The position numbers and the translations under genes are program-made. Under the pieces are notes generated by a model that saw nothing but the letters and a program-made list of their open reading frames with translations, was not told where the DNA came from and ran no database searches. 64,000 nt of DNA, taken from positions 48,497,164 to 48,561,163 of the forward strand of contig OY754337.1 of the NCBI GenBank assembly GCA_963573305.1, in the 5' to 3' direction. The stretch's first letter is position 1, and every line of letters starts with the position of its first letter. Source of the DNA: Pyrrhosoma nymphula (taxonomy: Eukaryota; Arthropoda; Insecta; Odonata; Coenagrionidae). Shown piece by piece: positions 11,130 to 23,204 of this stretch.

Positions 11130-11668
11130 TGCATTTTAAGGATCACCAGTGACGAAAGAAACAAGATAGTGTGAGCCGAATATTCCAAGCAAAGAAGGCA
11201 TCTGCCAGACGAGGAGTCAGATAACAGCTAGTAAAACAAGCCTGGAAGTAAGGAAGTACTTCATAAGAAATACACATATTGAGTATGATCTCAAACGGCA
11301 GTGAAGCCTAGACAATAACAGCCGCAGAGCAGAAGAGATTGGAAAAAAGGGAGATGAGATGTTATCGTAGAATGATGAAGATGGAATGGACGGAGAATAC
11401 CCCCCACAAAGAATTCCTACGAAGAGTTGAAGACAAAAGAAGTATAATGAAAATTCTGAGGAGGAAAAGAGGAGGAGACAAACTTATCGGACGTATTTGG
11501 CGATACTTTTGTCTATTGAAAACAATAATGAAAGCAGAAATGAATGGAAAAATTACAGAGAAAGACCAAGAATGGAATAAATCAAGTTACGAAGGACGTC
11601 AAATTGAAGAATTATGTAGGAATGAAGAGGTTGGCTGGTATGAGAGCGGAGAGGTGAGCTACAGCTAA
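11130..11668 (+). pseudogene. LINE ORF2 C-terminal relic
   Basis: Fragments typical of the region after the reverse transcriptase in CFDP2-like/RTE-type LINEs appear in order: RITSDERNKIV and RIFQAKKA near 11140-11205; SEA, a stop replacing W, then TITAAEQKRLEKREMRCYRRM at 11296-11361; MEWTENTPHKEFLRRVEDKR, RRKRGGDKLIGRIWR and LLKTIMKAEMNGKI through 11550. From 11339 the frame stays open to the stop at 11668. The family's normal motif is GSEAW...CYRRML.I.W. The copy lacks the catalytic RT, so it is a dead 3' fragment. Confidence 0.78.
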
Positions 11669-11894
11669 CCATTATTTGGATTGGCGACTGCTAAAGATGA
11701 TGAATACATTTTTTGAGATAATATTAAAAAATATTTGGGTCAGCATAGCTCCAAAAGTAAGGAGTTGCAAATCTATGACCATCATACAAAAATTATAGTA
11801 ATTCCCTCATTAACCTCAATGTATACGTAGATTTCTTCCAAAGCACCCTGTATAAGTCACAGTTTTCAAGCATTTAAACCGGAACTTCGTAAAT

Positions 11895-12155
11895 GTGGAG
11901 TATCTGAAAAGTGTTTACGGTAACATTAGGAGGGATAGGGTAGAGCATATTTATGATAGAGAAATGAATGGTGTAACAGGAAGGGTTAGATCGAGAAAGT
12001 CATGGGTAAATGTGGTGGAAGAGACTCTTAAGTGGAGGAACATTAGGATGATTAAGAACAGGATGGTGTGCATGACGCAATGTATGAGTGTAAGTGAAGC
12101 AAAACGAAATACAAGAAAATGCAGCACAGGAAATTACAAAAGCAGTCAGGTTTAG
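11895..12155 (+). pseudogene. LINE ORF2 tail relic
   Basis: The open frame encodes a basic peptide containing DREMNGVTGRVRSRKSWV and VVEETLKWRNIR. This is the C-terminal tail type of CFDP2-like/RTE-type LINEs and is related to 9960-10150 (minus) and 31835-32175 (plus). It may be the end of the relic starting at 11130, separated by a decayed insertion. Confidence 0.6.
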
Positions 12156-12199
12156 AGGCCTATCTCAGCGAATTGAACTTTTTTGACCATGCCTAAATA

Positions 12200-13865
12200 G
12201 GGATGGATCGGAAAGGGGATTCTTTGGATGGGAAACATGAACCATTGGAAAAGCAGAACAGAAAGAAAGCATTCGATACCCGGTCCTCTCTGGGAGCGCC
12301 ACCTTTTCGAAGGCACCTGAAGTGCCGTACTGGGAGGATTGCGAGTGGTAATGATTTCAAGGGCTATGCTGGTGGTAGCCTATCTACTGGTAGGGCCTCC
12401 CTTACCAGACAGGTCTTGACTGAACTGCCTAAGTACGCCTCGCAACGATAGGGCAGAGGGAGCTCTTATGCAAATAGGAGCAAATCTTTCTAAGGGAAAC
12501 TAACCCCGAATACAATTCAACCCCTCCAGGTTGGAAGTAGGGCACGGGGATAGCAACCCCATCCTGTAAAGATATTCTGGCTACGAAACCTTCAAATGTC
12601 CCACGGATGGGCATGGACGGGTTTACAAGAAATCGACCTGGCAAAATGGCAGGGACTATGTTTAAATTGAAATTAGCGACCTGGAATGTGAGAACAATAC
12701 TAAAACCGGGCAAAATGACGGACATTGCCAATGAAATGTTGAAATATGGTCTGGATGTAATAGCCCTTCAAGCAGTGAGATGGATAGAAAATGGTAGAAT
12801 AGATAGAAGGATTTCACGGTATTGTATAGTGACCATAGACATAGAATTGGGTTATATGTAACCGGCTTCATGATCATTTCAAAGATTATAAATAGTTTGA
12901 TAAATTATGAGCCACTAGGTGACAGGCTATGTAAAATAACTTAGAAAAGAAAATTCCGTGACATACATATCCCATCAGCTTTTGGTTCCAACTGAAGACA
13001 CAACAGAAGAATAAAAGCAAACAATTTATGGTACATTGGATAGAGAATGCGAGAAAATACCTAAACAAGCAATTGTTATCCTCAGAGATCCTGTAGCAGG
13101 AAAATACTCCCTGCACGATAGCACAAGTGAAAATGGAAGGCTACTTAACTAGTCAGCTCTGACACTCAACATGATCATCAGAAGCACGCGTTTTGATCAC
13201 AAAGATATTCACAAAGGTACCTGGAAAACGCCAGTGACAAGAATTGTGAATCAAATAAACCATTTGCTTGTACATAGGAGACACTCATCTTCCATACTAG
13301 ATGTAAGTACTACACGAGGACCTAACTGGGACTCAGATCATTACTTAGAGAAGGTAGTTTTATAGAACGACTGGCCCTCATGGGGAAAACCAATACACCC
13401 AGAAGACATAAATGGAATAGCAAAATTTAAGAGATGCTGTGCAAGCTATAAGGTACCAAAAATGATGTAAATAGAAACTTATCAGAGATTGATCAAGAAA
13501 AGATTGAGCAATATACAGTCAAAAAGCAATGGATAAAAATTAAAGAGGTTGTTTTATCTTCTGCAAAATATGTAATAGGTGCAGTAAAAATTAAAAGAAA
13601 TGCAGGATGGTATGATGATGAGTGAAAAGACGCAACAGATAAGAATAATAAGAATGGATACCGAGTGCTGAAAATGGAGATTCGATTAACAAGAGAGAAG
13701 TACAGGCAGAGCAGGAAGAAAGCCAAGCAATTACTAAAAATAAAGAAAAATGAATATTTAAGAAAGCAGGTGGAAACTATAGAAGAGCTTAGTAATGCAA
13801 ATGAAAGCAAAAATTTTTACCAAGCAGTTAAACATATAACAAAAGGATATCAACCAAGATATTCA
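12200..13865 (+). pseudogene. LINE 5' half: leader plus AP endonuclease, truncated before RT
   Basis: A leader (12200-12600) carries actggtagggcc, also found in the leader of the LINE at 13880-16480. The endonuclease starts at 12655: LKLATWNVRTILKPGKM, IALQAVRWIENGRID; after frame changes it continues with TGFMIISKIINSL and PLGDRLCKI near 12865-12940, then FDHKDIHKGTW, VNQINHLLVHRR and GPNWDSDHYLEKVVL at 13190-13365. These are the N, E, W, NQIDH and SDH landmarks of an apurinic-type nuclease that nicks target DNA. The catalytic EVRW is AVRW here. The post-endonuclease linker (13665-13860) follows, then the copy stops at an AT repeat without any RT. Confidence 0.85.
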
Positions 13866-13892
13866 TATAATATAATATATATATATAATAGA
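13866..13892. repeat. AT microsatellite at the junction of two LINEs
   Basis: A run of ata/ta units separates the truncated 3' side of the + strand LINE from the truncated 3' side of the - strand LINE. Confidence 0.85.
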
Positions 13893-16480
13893 TAGAATAT
13901 CTTCATTCCCGCATCTAGCTCCTCCCATGCCTCTCTTACCATTTCCTCAGCATAGATGTTAAAAAGCAAATGCGATAACGGGCACCCTTGCCGCACCCCA
14001 CGACCTATAACTGCCCACCCTGATTCACCGTTAGCTACCCTCACCTGAGCCCTCTGCCCTATATATAACTTTTGGATAAGTCTCCTATCACGCCAATGTA
14101 TTCCTATTTTCCCCAGTATCTGCATCAGTTTCTCCCAGTTTACTCTGTCAAACGCCTTTTCGAAATCCACAAAGCAAGCGAAAACATCCTGATTATACTC
14201 TGTTTCTTTCGATAAGTGTCCTCATTACCACAACCGCGTCTCTGGTGGCCCTTCCATTCCTGAACCCAAATTGGCCATCGCCAAAATAGCAGTTTGCTCT
14301 GCTCTTCAACCTTCTATTTATTATTCTAAGTAAAACTTTTTCCGCGTGCAAAATTAAACTGATTGTTCTATACTCCTCGCATTCTGACGCTTTCTTCTTC
14401 TTCGGGATCGGTATTAATACTGTTTTCACGAAATCCTCTGGCCATGCTCCTTCTTCGTAGATCCAGCGAATAAGTTCGAAAAATGATTCTCTACCCTTGC
14501 TACCAAGATTCTTCAGTAGCTCCGCAGGTAGGTTATCGGTTCCCACGGCTTTTCTACCCTTCGTCTCTCTTAATGCCCTCTCTTTTTCGCTTTCAAGTAA
14601 CTCTGGGCCGAGGTTATCCTTATCTATTGTTCCTTCATCCTCTACATCTAGGCTAAAGGGACTTTTCTCGCTGTCATATTGCTTCTCTACGTATTATCTC
14701 CATCTTTCCTGGATATCTTCCTGTTCGATAAATATCTTCCCTGTTTTGTCCTTAACCTTTGGTATTGTTGCCCTCTCTTACCACCCGATAACATTTTCAC
14801 CTTGGCGTACAAAGCGCCCACTTCCCCCTTCTGCAGCTTTTCTATTTCCTCGCATTGTCCTTTCCACCAGTTTTATTTTGCCAGATTGGTCACTCGCCGG
14901 AGTTTATCATTCAATTCCTTGTACTTCTTTTGCCTACGTCCGTGTTCACGTTTTTCCATATCCTTCTCTCCTCCATTTTCTTAATCATTTCTTACGTAAC
15001 CCACTACTTCTTAACCCTCTTCATTTCCACCATTCCTGTTGTTTTCTCTGCCGCTCCTGCGATGTCTGTTTTTATAATCTCCCATCTTCTCTCTATTGTT
15101 CCCATCCGCTTCTCTTCACCTATGTTCTTTTCTACCAGCTCTTGGTATTCCCTCCTTTTCAACCCTTTCAATGCTTCAAGGTTCCACCTCTTTATTTTCC
15201 TACCTTCAATCTAACTTTCTAAGTTTACTTCTTCTAACTTCACTTCTAACTTCACACTTCATCATCACCAAATTATGATCGGAGTCCGCATCCGCCCCTG
15301 GATAGCTAGGCGAGTTTTTTTTACACAGTTCCTATATCTCTGCATTACCATTATATAATCAATTTGGTATCTCCCAGTATCAACCGGCATTTTCCATGTG
15401 TACAAACCAACGCCTGGGGTGATATTTAAACCAAGTGTTTGTGACTACTAATTTATTTCTTCTAGAAAACTCAACTGCTTTTTCACCGCGATCATTTCTT
15501 CTTCCCAGCCCAAACCCTCCCACTTCTAATCCATCCCTCCCTTCCCCCACCACTGCATTCCAGTCATCCATCACTATCAGGTTTTTATTTCCCGGGCACT
15601 TCTCTTCCTACTTCTTCTATTTGAGCGTACACCTCTTCCTCCCTATGGTTGCTTGTAGGCATGTATACCTGGGCCAGTACGAAATTTGTCGGGCGTGCTT
15701 TTATTTCTACCACTAATATCCTGTCGCTCACCTGATTAATGTTTACCACCCTCAGCCCCAATTTTGTGTTCAGTACCATACCTACCCCACGTTTACTCTC
15801 ATTTCCCCCACTCTCTATAACCCTGTAGCTATCACTCCAATAGTCCCCGCTATCCTTCCATCTCACCTCGCACAATTCCAAAGCATCTATTTTTCCTTTT
15901 TCCATTTCCTGTTTAATACTTTCAAGCTTCCCGGCCCTCATCATGGACCTTACGTGCCAAGTCCTTATTTTTACCGCTATTTTCCTCCTCTTCTTTCTCT
16001 TTTTCTTCCTCTTCTCCCTCCTATCCCTTATTTCCGCCGATGATGATTCTGTTCAAGGATTTCATGTGATGACAACCGCGGAGGCCTTGCCTCCCCCGCT
16101 GCCGGGCACGACACCCACCCTAGTGGGCGACGTCCCTTAGTTGCCAGGAATCAATTCTCTGTGGACGTCTTTCATATTCTAGGAAGTGATATTTGAGAGG
16201 TATTCCCACGCCACTCAACGGTATTTTTAACGTGACACCATAACGGAACTACCTTTCGCCTGGCTCCTACCCTTTGACCAATCTGGCATGGGTGGCCCTA
16301 CCAGCAGCAATAGTACTTGCTCCTGCCAGTCCAGCTCTAGGGGTCATTGGAATGCACAAGCCATTCCACCACGTCAAGGTCGTAGTTCAAGGAAGAGTAA
16401 GGGAACTAGCATTAGGTATGGAAGGATGGAGGGCTACGGCCAACCAATAATAGGATTGAATGACCAATGGTGATGATCCA
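13880..16480 (-). pseudogene. LINE (CFDP2-like/RTE type), endonuclease plus partial RT, broken
   Basis: Reading down the minus strand: a leader (16480-15990); endonuclease TWHVRSMMRAGKLESIKQE, LCEVRWKDSGDYW, GVGMVLNTKLGL and VLAQVYMPTSNH (15965-15620), then WNAVVGEGRDGLEVGGFGLG and NKLVVTNTWFKYHPRR (15570-15400). A degraded basic linker covers 15300-14560. RT fingers and palm follow: NLPAELLKNLG, ILIPIPKKKK-like and GFRNGRATRDAV (14546-14193); MDFEKAFDRVNWEKLM, LYIGQRAQVRV and GRGVRQGCPLSHLLFNIYAEE (14170-13905). The RT ends before the catalytic xADD box, replaced by the AT repeat. Several frameshifts and stops; no function expected. The ~240-codon plus-strand frame at 14497-15222 is its antisense shadow. 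Confidence 0.88.
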
Positions 16481-16500
16481 TAGAAGAAATGGCGTGATGG

Positions 16501-16523
16501 GTATGTATGTATGTATGTATGTA
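16501..16523. repeat. (GTAT)n microsatellite
   Basis: Nearly six perfect tetranucleotide units directly beyond the 5' end of the minus-strand LINE. Confidence 0.95.
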
Positions 16524-18800
16524 AAGCCACAATCTATGAACAGATTTACGGACCATTCCAGTCAATATTCAGACGCCAAGATTCCATGTACGAGAACACG
16601 AGAGAACCAGAATAACCACCGCTGAAGGATATATGATATTGAGTGAGGAGGGGAGATTCCGAGTTCGTCCTTCACCTCTCTCCGCGCCCAACTTCCATGA
16701 ATTATCGATTGAGACATCCCCCTCCGACTACTTCCCCCAAAACGTTGCAAGCGGAACCGTAGGGGTGGTATACATACATTTTTTTTAAACCGTTTGCAAC
16801 GCCAATGCCATCAGAAAACGTGAAGCTGCTGCCAACTTTCACCGAGAGGAAAACAATGGTCACGGTGGATAATTACTCTCTCACGGGACTGAAGTTGATG
16901 ACCAGAGAGAGTCGGGGCAGTGACGCGGGTAGAGCGCTCAGGGTACGCACGGCTTGGGGTTTTCCGAGAGGGGTTGGAGGGTGAGTTGGGGAAAGGAAGG
17001 GATCCGGGGGATGTTGGAGGGGAAGGGATATGCCTGGTGACCTACTGCCGGGATACAAACAAACAGAGAGCGTCAGAGGAGGAAACCCTTCCCCTATACC
17101 CCTTCCACTGCGCCAATACCCCTCCGCCTTCCCCAACTCGCGTGACAGGGGCCTTCCCAGGTTTCTTCCCCAGCCTCCTCCCACCATCACCTTCAACTAG
17201 CCCTACTACCCCTCCCTCCCCCATCAACATCAAATCTCATTCCCAGGGATATGCGGAGAGCTTGCCGGTAAGAATGAAAGAACTTTCAACTGCTCTGTGA
17301 GAGAGGTGTACCCCCTCATACCCCTAGTCTGGCCTCCCCCTGTCTCCTTCCCCTTCCTGCTCCATAAGGAGAAAGGAGGGGAGAGGGGTGGCGTGCGGAG
17401 GAGAACGATGCAGGCCTTTCACAAGAGCGAGAAGGTTTTCGGCAGTGGCACACGCTTGCCAACTTCCGCGAGTTGAAAAGCAGGCTTGGGAGGGGAGGAT
17501 TACTCTCTCTTTTCAATTGTGGCTCCAACAATTTTCCGCGGGGGAAGGTTACCGACCTTTCACTCAAGGGAACATCTCCTGTTTCACTGACGATGGATTC
17601 ATGTTCATTCCAAAGGTGTTGCACAATCTGAGCTATCAATAGGACGTGCGGCTGGGGCGTTCCGGCTCTGATAGATTTTTCGAATGACTTAAGTGTTTAA
17701 GGAATTCTTCTCGGGTTCTCCACCAGGTTACGCTCTCAATACTGGCCGACGCAGTGGGGCTAAATCCCAAACAGGTGGACAGAATTAAAAAAATAAAGTT
17801 TCAATTTAGGGTATTTCAAATCTTTGGTTGGATAGAATAATATATGAGCTTCAGAAAAATGTATTAGACTGATATGTATGTAGTCGCGACGCTTCGAACC
17901 CCGACTCCTGCATCGCTGAGTAATGTCTGGAAAACAATCTTCAAAATTATAAAGCAAAATCGGAGAGACTTGACATAATGAATGAGTCACAGATTCCAAC
18001 CTCCAGTGCTGATCAATTACGAGGCACCTGACCATGCGAGAACCGAATATAAGGACGACCAGAATCCTTGAAATGACACTCAACAGACCTGAGGACAATG
18101 TACGAGTCGGACATCGAAACGCCGGCCAGTATTAGCGGTGGAATAAAAAGTTGTCGGAGCGAAATGCCAGCAGCCGCTACTGTTTCGGCCAGATAACTGA
18201 TTCAAATAACTGTTGCAAACAACAGGTTAGTTGCGTGATCCAGCCGCAGCCGTACCGTTGCGCTCTGTGCTGTGCAGTGGCATCTGATAGCTGAAGGTGA
18301 CTGTTTCGTTTTCTATTCTGTTCAAGTTGCACGGCACGTGTGTATGCATTGCGGTTAGAAGCTACAATTTGTAGATTTGAACCTGTTGCAGGAGGTTGCT
18401 GGTTTATTCAGCCAACACATGTCCGCCCGTCGTTTCAGATATAATTAAAACAGTGGATTACCTATCATTCATGAATACAAATGAAATTGCCACTTTATTT
18501 ATGTGAAAGATTTCTTATTACATAGAATACAGAACTACCGTCTACCAGTCATGTTGTAACAGCACCGATCGATCGCCTGTTGTTTGGTGTGCCTATAGCT
18601 GTTGTCCGCAACAGGGTGTTTCGCGGAACTGTTTCGTTATTTAACTGTTTCGGTTGCAAAACAGTTGCAATGAAACTGTTCTGTTCTTTTAGTGCCACCA
18701 CTAGCCAGTATGGAGAGCCTAACTCCGGTGGAGAACTCGAGAATTGCTAAATTAAGTTCGCGGGGAAAGCACCTGACCTTATAAATTAAGTGTCTGTTGA
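16524..18800. other. No gene recognised
   Basis: 16.9-17.6 kb is locally GC-rich with proline-rich frames on both strands, a composition effect with no domain. 18.16-18.69 kb is rich in repeated aactgttt/gttgcaa words (for example near 18200, 18600 and 18650) that hint at a decayed transposon with subterminal repeats, but no transposase is visible. Confidence 0.45.
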
Positions 18801-18804
18801 ATAT

Positions 18805-19131
18805 TATCCTGCAAGCCACCGAGTGCCACAGGGTGACTCCACACTACACTGTACCTCTTCATAGGACTTCTTCATTGGAGATTCTCTCCATTCGTTTGCT
18901 CACGTTCATTCTTTGATAACACCATGTTTCCACTGCTTTCAATCCTCTTTGTTCTTCTTCAGTTGTCGACCAAGCTTCACTGCCCAAGAAGGTCATGCTT
19001 CTAGAACATTTTATTAAATGTTTAATTTCAGTTATAAGCCTATGTTGCTGGCAGGAAATATTCAGGTAGAATGCCTTCTTAGATAGATCTAATTTTAAGG
19101 TGAAATGTGCGCGAACTGAATCTATCCTCAA
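18805..19131 (-). pseudogene. LINE ORF2 C-terminal scrap with adjoining 3' tail hairpin
   Basis: The minus frame encodes DLSKKAFYLNIS, FLGSEAWSTTEEEQRGLKA, VETWCYQRMNVSK and ISNEEVL, the post-RT block of CFDP2-like/RTE-type LINEs (compare 11296-11400). Just downstream on the same strand, 18850-18805 reads caccctgtggcactcggtggcttgcagg, a CR1-like tail motif. Whether both belong to one element or two insertions is unclear. Confidence 0.75.
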
Positions 19132-19739
19132 TATTTTTAATTCATGTGTGCTCTCAGCAAATACAAAGAAATTATTTGTTAAAATTTATATGGAGTATGA
19201 AGTTTTATGATTCTCAGACTTAACACATAAATAGTGCCCCGCAAGCGACTACAAGAGTGAGAGGAAATATGCTGTTCCATAAATATTAATGGGTGCTATA
19301 CTGTGTTTTTTCCGGGATCACAAACCGTACAAGGGAAAAAGGAGAGATGGAAACTGTCATTCATAGTTTCTATATCTACGCTGTCGTGTCAAGATATTCG
19401 TTTGGGAACAGAATAATTTTGTCTGCGCCAGAATTAAGCACAGGTCTCCTGCAAATTTCTAGGAGTCTAAATCTTGCTATCTTACTATAGTTGAAGTCTC
19501 CTATTTCAGTTTAACCACTGACTCAGTTACGCTTCGTTTTTCCTCAAAAACAGCTTGCACACACACGGCGGATCTTCTTCACCTAATCAAATGACTCCAA
19601 CTGTCACAAAACACTTGGAGCATATATAAAAAGGGTAGCCTCAGTGAAGCAGAATAACACCTTTCTGTGACTCCTAGCGCTACTCATGGGAACTGCAAAC
19701 TGCACTCTCAAAGACCATGACTTGCATGTGGCGGTCCGC
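19132..19739. other. No gene recognised
   Basis: A weak, doubtful tail-like motif (gtcgcttgcggggcacta, minus) lies near 19235-19255. Nothing else stands out. Confidence 0.4.
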
Positions 19740-19838
19740 TTGCATGCTGCATTTTGGTGACTTGTCACCCCCTGCCAAACACCCTAGAGGTGGCTCGCAG
19801 GGAACGGACGGCGGCGAGTAACATGTAGATGTAGACTA
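19740..19838 (+). mobile_element. Solo CR1-like LINE 3' tail
   Basis: It contains caccccctgccaaacacc, gaggtggctcgcaggg and a terminal catgtagatgtagac, the same order as the tail of CR1-A. No attached coding sequence. Confidence 0.8.
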
Positions 19839-21039
19839 CCTACCGCTGGAACAAATCGGGAATCTACGGATTAAAAGCGATTTTGAGTTTTAGGTAGCTC
19901 ACCACTCCGCTCTATTATGCTGCTCACAACGCAGCAAAACAGCCCAGCTGCTTCCCATTCACTTCAGACACTGCAGGCAGCGCATTTCAAAACAGATCGG
20001 GAGAAAAGGTGAAGTGCGCTAAACAAGGAAAGAACTTTGATAATCGCACACGCGATAGTTGTTTTTGCGTTGATTTTAAGGAAAGACGCCAAAAATGGAT
20101 AATGTTAACTTTGTGGTCACTCTGTGGGAAGATACTTACGCTTTTAAAGACGACTTTGGAAGAGTTTGATAACTATATAAAAAAAATTCGGCCGTCACAA
20201 TTTTGAACATAAAGATTGTTACCTACCCGGTAGGTTACCGAATGCTTCGCCAGCGCACACCGTATATTCATCGTCGTTCTTGCGCTGAAGTGCTCTGATC
20301 TGCGTCACTACACCATTTTCAATGGAAAGCTCCCTCAAACTTTTATTTTGTAATTGCTACCACAGTATTTTTCTTCAATTCGGAAGCTCAATGGGATGTT
20401 TCCGTGTGTAGTTTTTCTCACACGACAAGAAAAACTTAGCCGTGTAGCTGCAACCGAGTTTTTTTAACATAGCAAAGTCAACGGAAACATGACTGTTAAC
20501 AACGAAATATTGGTACTATTTTCCTCAGTGGACTATCAATTAACGTTCAGTAAAAAATATCATGTAGATAAGTGATTCCCTTCACTTCTATGTCAACACA
20601 CAGGGACAATCTCACCAGGGACCACGTTTGCTTAAGCACTTACAATGCATATGCAATAAGACTCGAGGAAAGAATGTGAATATTAACCCTCAGTGTACCA
20701 CAAACCATGAACAGCAGGTAATGCCAATTATCTCGCAAATGATAAGACCATAATTGCTGCCAGTAAGACCTTAAAACTAGGTTTTTTATAGGTATTGTGG
20801 CTAATTATTTGATATGCTCACTAATTCTTATGCCTTAATTTGATACATAGAACTATCAGCGCGGCTCGCATGCTTTTCAAATCTCTGTACATTTATTTAC
20901 TTGCAAGATACATAAATATGCCAATAGTTTCTGTAACATTGGCAGCATATTGTGAGATGCACGTTGGTACAATTTCAAAACCTGACAGGTATAATGTATC
21001 AAAAGTATAATGTATATAACTTTTACTAATGCATCAAAA
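19839..21039. other. No recognisable feature
   Basis: No protein similarity or repeat structure noticed. Confidence 0.5.
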
Positions 21040-21155
21040 GTCGTAACATCATCGACTTTAGTAGGGTATAGCATTGTACATGCTGGTGAAAACCTACCCA
21101 CTGTCACACAACCTTGAAGTGGCTTGTAGGATATTAGGTAGATGAAGATGCATGA
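21040..21155 (+). mobile_element. Solo CR1-like LINE 3' tail
   Basis: It reads gggtatagcattgtacatg, ggtgaaaacctaccc, gaagtggcttgtaggatatt and gtagatgaagatg, parallel to 41820-41905 but more diverged. The minus-strand frame over it is an artefact. Confidence 0.78.
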
Positions 21156-21359
21156 CGTAAATGACCTCAGTTGTTGGTCATCTTCTCCGGAATAACTAAC
21201 CTGTATCTTCACTTAGACGGGGACTAAATAAAACCTACTGAAACCGGGTCTAACCTGAAATATATGAATGAGACAGCTGGGATTGTTATCTAGTACCCGT
21301 AAAGTGGTCAAGGTTGTATCATACTTTTAGAATAATGTCTTTTTTGTCAATCCTCATCT

Positions 21360-22640
21360 TCAAGGCACAGGCCTGCGAGGACCAGCAGCGTCGGCAGCAG
21401 CGCGTGTCCGGATATGGAGGTCAAAAGGTCTTCCGGCGGTGACCGAGTGGCGGAAAAGGGAAAACGCTATGAAGGGGGGGGAGAATTTTCGTTCAGTTTG
21501 ACCTACCTGCGAACTTTGTGAACGGGGAGGTATATGGCAGAGGGAGCGGTGGGAGGGGAGTAAGTGGGACATAGGGATACCCTGTGTAGGGGGGGAGTTA
21601 AAAGGACCCCCCCTGCTCACTCACAGTGCGATGGCCTCTATCCCCTCCTCTGGATGGGGTAGTGTACCCTGGCAATGGGTAAGGGCAAATGTGGGTGAAT
21701 GGATGTCAGGGGTGTGGGGGGTGCCAGAACTTTCTTGCGTGGCGGGGACTTGAAATAGGGGGAGGGTAGAGAGATATAGAGCCAGGGTTCTTACTGGGAG
21801 TCCGGAGGGGGGGGAATGATGTTAACGCCCGGTGCGGAGAGAATTGTGATGATGGTGAGGGGGAAGAGGCTTGGCGCACCGTTTATTTATTTTTTTCAAA
21901 TTTTCCGGAAAGGGGTATGGGTACTTTAAGTGGTACGGACCATGCAATGGTATGGGGTGTTTTCGATCCCACCCCACCGAACCAAGTTCGATGACGTCAA
22001 ACGTGGTGCCAGTGACGTCACCGGCGGTGGCCTCGAGGCGCGTGCTTGGCCTACATTTGAGTCGGCTCCACGTGGCATCAGGAGGTTTGTGGTGTGGGGC
22101 AGGGGGTGCCTGCCTTTTTTATGCGGGTGGTGTGCCCTCTCCGGAGCAGGCAAGGGGAGGTGAGGTTTTCCGGGGCAAATTCCCCTTAACCGAGAGGGAA
22201 ACTCGGGGACCTACTCCGCCCCTATCCACACAAAGGGAGGGAGGGGTAACCGAGGGGGATTCGGTGGAAACCAAGCGCTGCCAATGGATCGATTTCGTGG
22301 CACGGCCAGAGTGGGAAAATACGGGAGTATTTACCAGGGTGGTTAGGTGGCATGGAGACGGAATACGAAATGGGGGTAGGTGAGAGGGTGCATTGTTGTC
22401 GTGAGGGCGTTGCAGGGGTGGGATTTTAAGAGGTGTCATGGGTTTTTATTTATTTTTTATTTATTGGATAGGGTGGGGGTTGCTTCCGGAGAGGAAGGGG
22501 AAGGGAGGGGCTGGAAGTAGCACAGGGGCCGTGGCCTCAGCCATGGGAGGGGTGAATGCCCGGGACTCAGATCTTCCAGCTTCTCCTTCGTTCATTCACC
22601 AAATCGTCCATTCATACAGATTTCCTATCAAACGACGGTG
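21360..22640. other. GC-rich, G/C-skewed region without a confirmed gene
   Basis: This 1.3-kb block is strongly G-rich on the + strand with several homopolymer G runs. It contains a 170-codon + frame at 21871-22383 and overlapping antisense frames. None shows a domain, and the openness fits the low frequency of A/T-rich stop codons. It could be a regulatory or promoter-like CpG/G-rich tract. Confidence 0.4.
21992..22020. promoter_or_regulatory. Two perfect CRE/ATF palindromes
   Basis: TGACGTCA occurs at 21992-21999 and again at 22013-22020, centre to centre 21 bp (about two helical turns). This 8-mer is the known binding site of CREB/ATF bZIP factors. No transcription start can be assigned. 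Confidence 0.45.
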
Positions 22641-23204
22641 ATTTTCGAAAGGATTCAAGAGTCTCTGTCACTTCCTGACGACAATAAAACAGCACCTGAG
22701 ACCATGGGAGAAAAAGCTTTCACTTATTTCTAGTAATGTATATCTAATTACTTGTTTGAGATAGAAATGTTTCAAAGAACGTATATAGCTAACTATAGAG
22801 CTGTCCACATTTAGCTGACAGTATGGGTCAGATGGAGAACAATATTGCAAAAACTACGCCTCGTGTTCTCATCTCAAGGTCACATAGATACCAATTTCCA
22901 ATACAGCGGTAAACTTGAGCAAGAAACTTTAAGGAATAAAATTAATGTATTGAAAAACTACTAGATATGCAGTTAGTGCAACGCACATTACATTGTTAAC
23001 TTTTCTGCTGCTATAGTTAACATTGAATCTTCGGCCTTATGTACATTTACACAGGAAACGTATCTCCATTAACTAAACGTGGAAACGTGGTGCTGTTAAC
23101 TAAACGTGGAAAGGGGTATGGGTCCTATACTATCCACTTGCGGAGCCATTATCGTACCAGGAAAGAAACTGGTATATAAGGTATTCTTTGAAAATCAAAG
23201 TACT
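22641..23204. other. No gene; short duplication
   Basis: The word taactaaacgtggaaa is duplicated at about 23070-23110. Otherwise nothing recognised. Confidence 0.45.

Noticed and set aside
14497..15222. 241-codon plus-strand frame rich in Ser/Phe/Leu
   Set aside because: It is the antisense of the purine-rich linker of the minus-strand LINE; the minus strand carries recognisable endonuclease and RT motifs on either side.
16920..17300. 126-codon proline-rich frame
   Set aside because: Overlapped by equally long minus-strand frames; composition explains it.
21871..22383. 170-codon plus-strand frame
   Set aside because: It lies in G-rich DNA with similarly long open frames on the other strand; no domain, splice context or codon signal.
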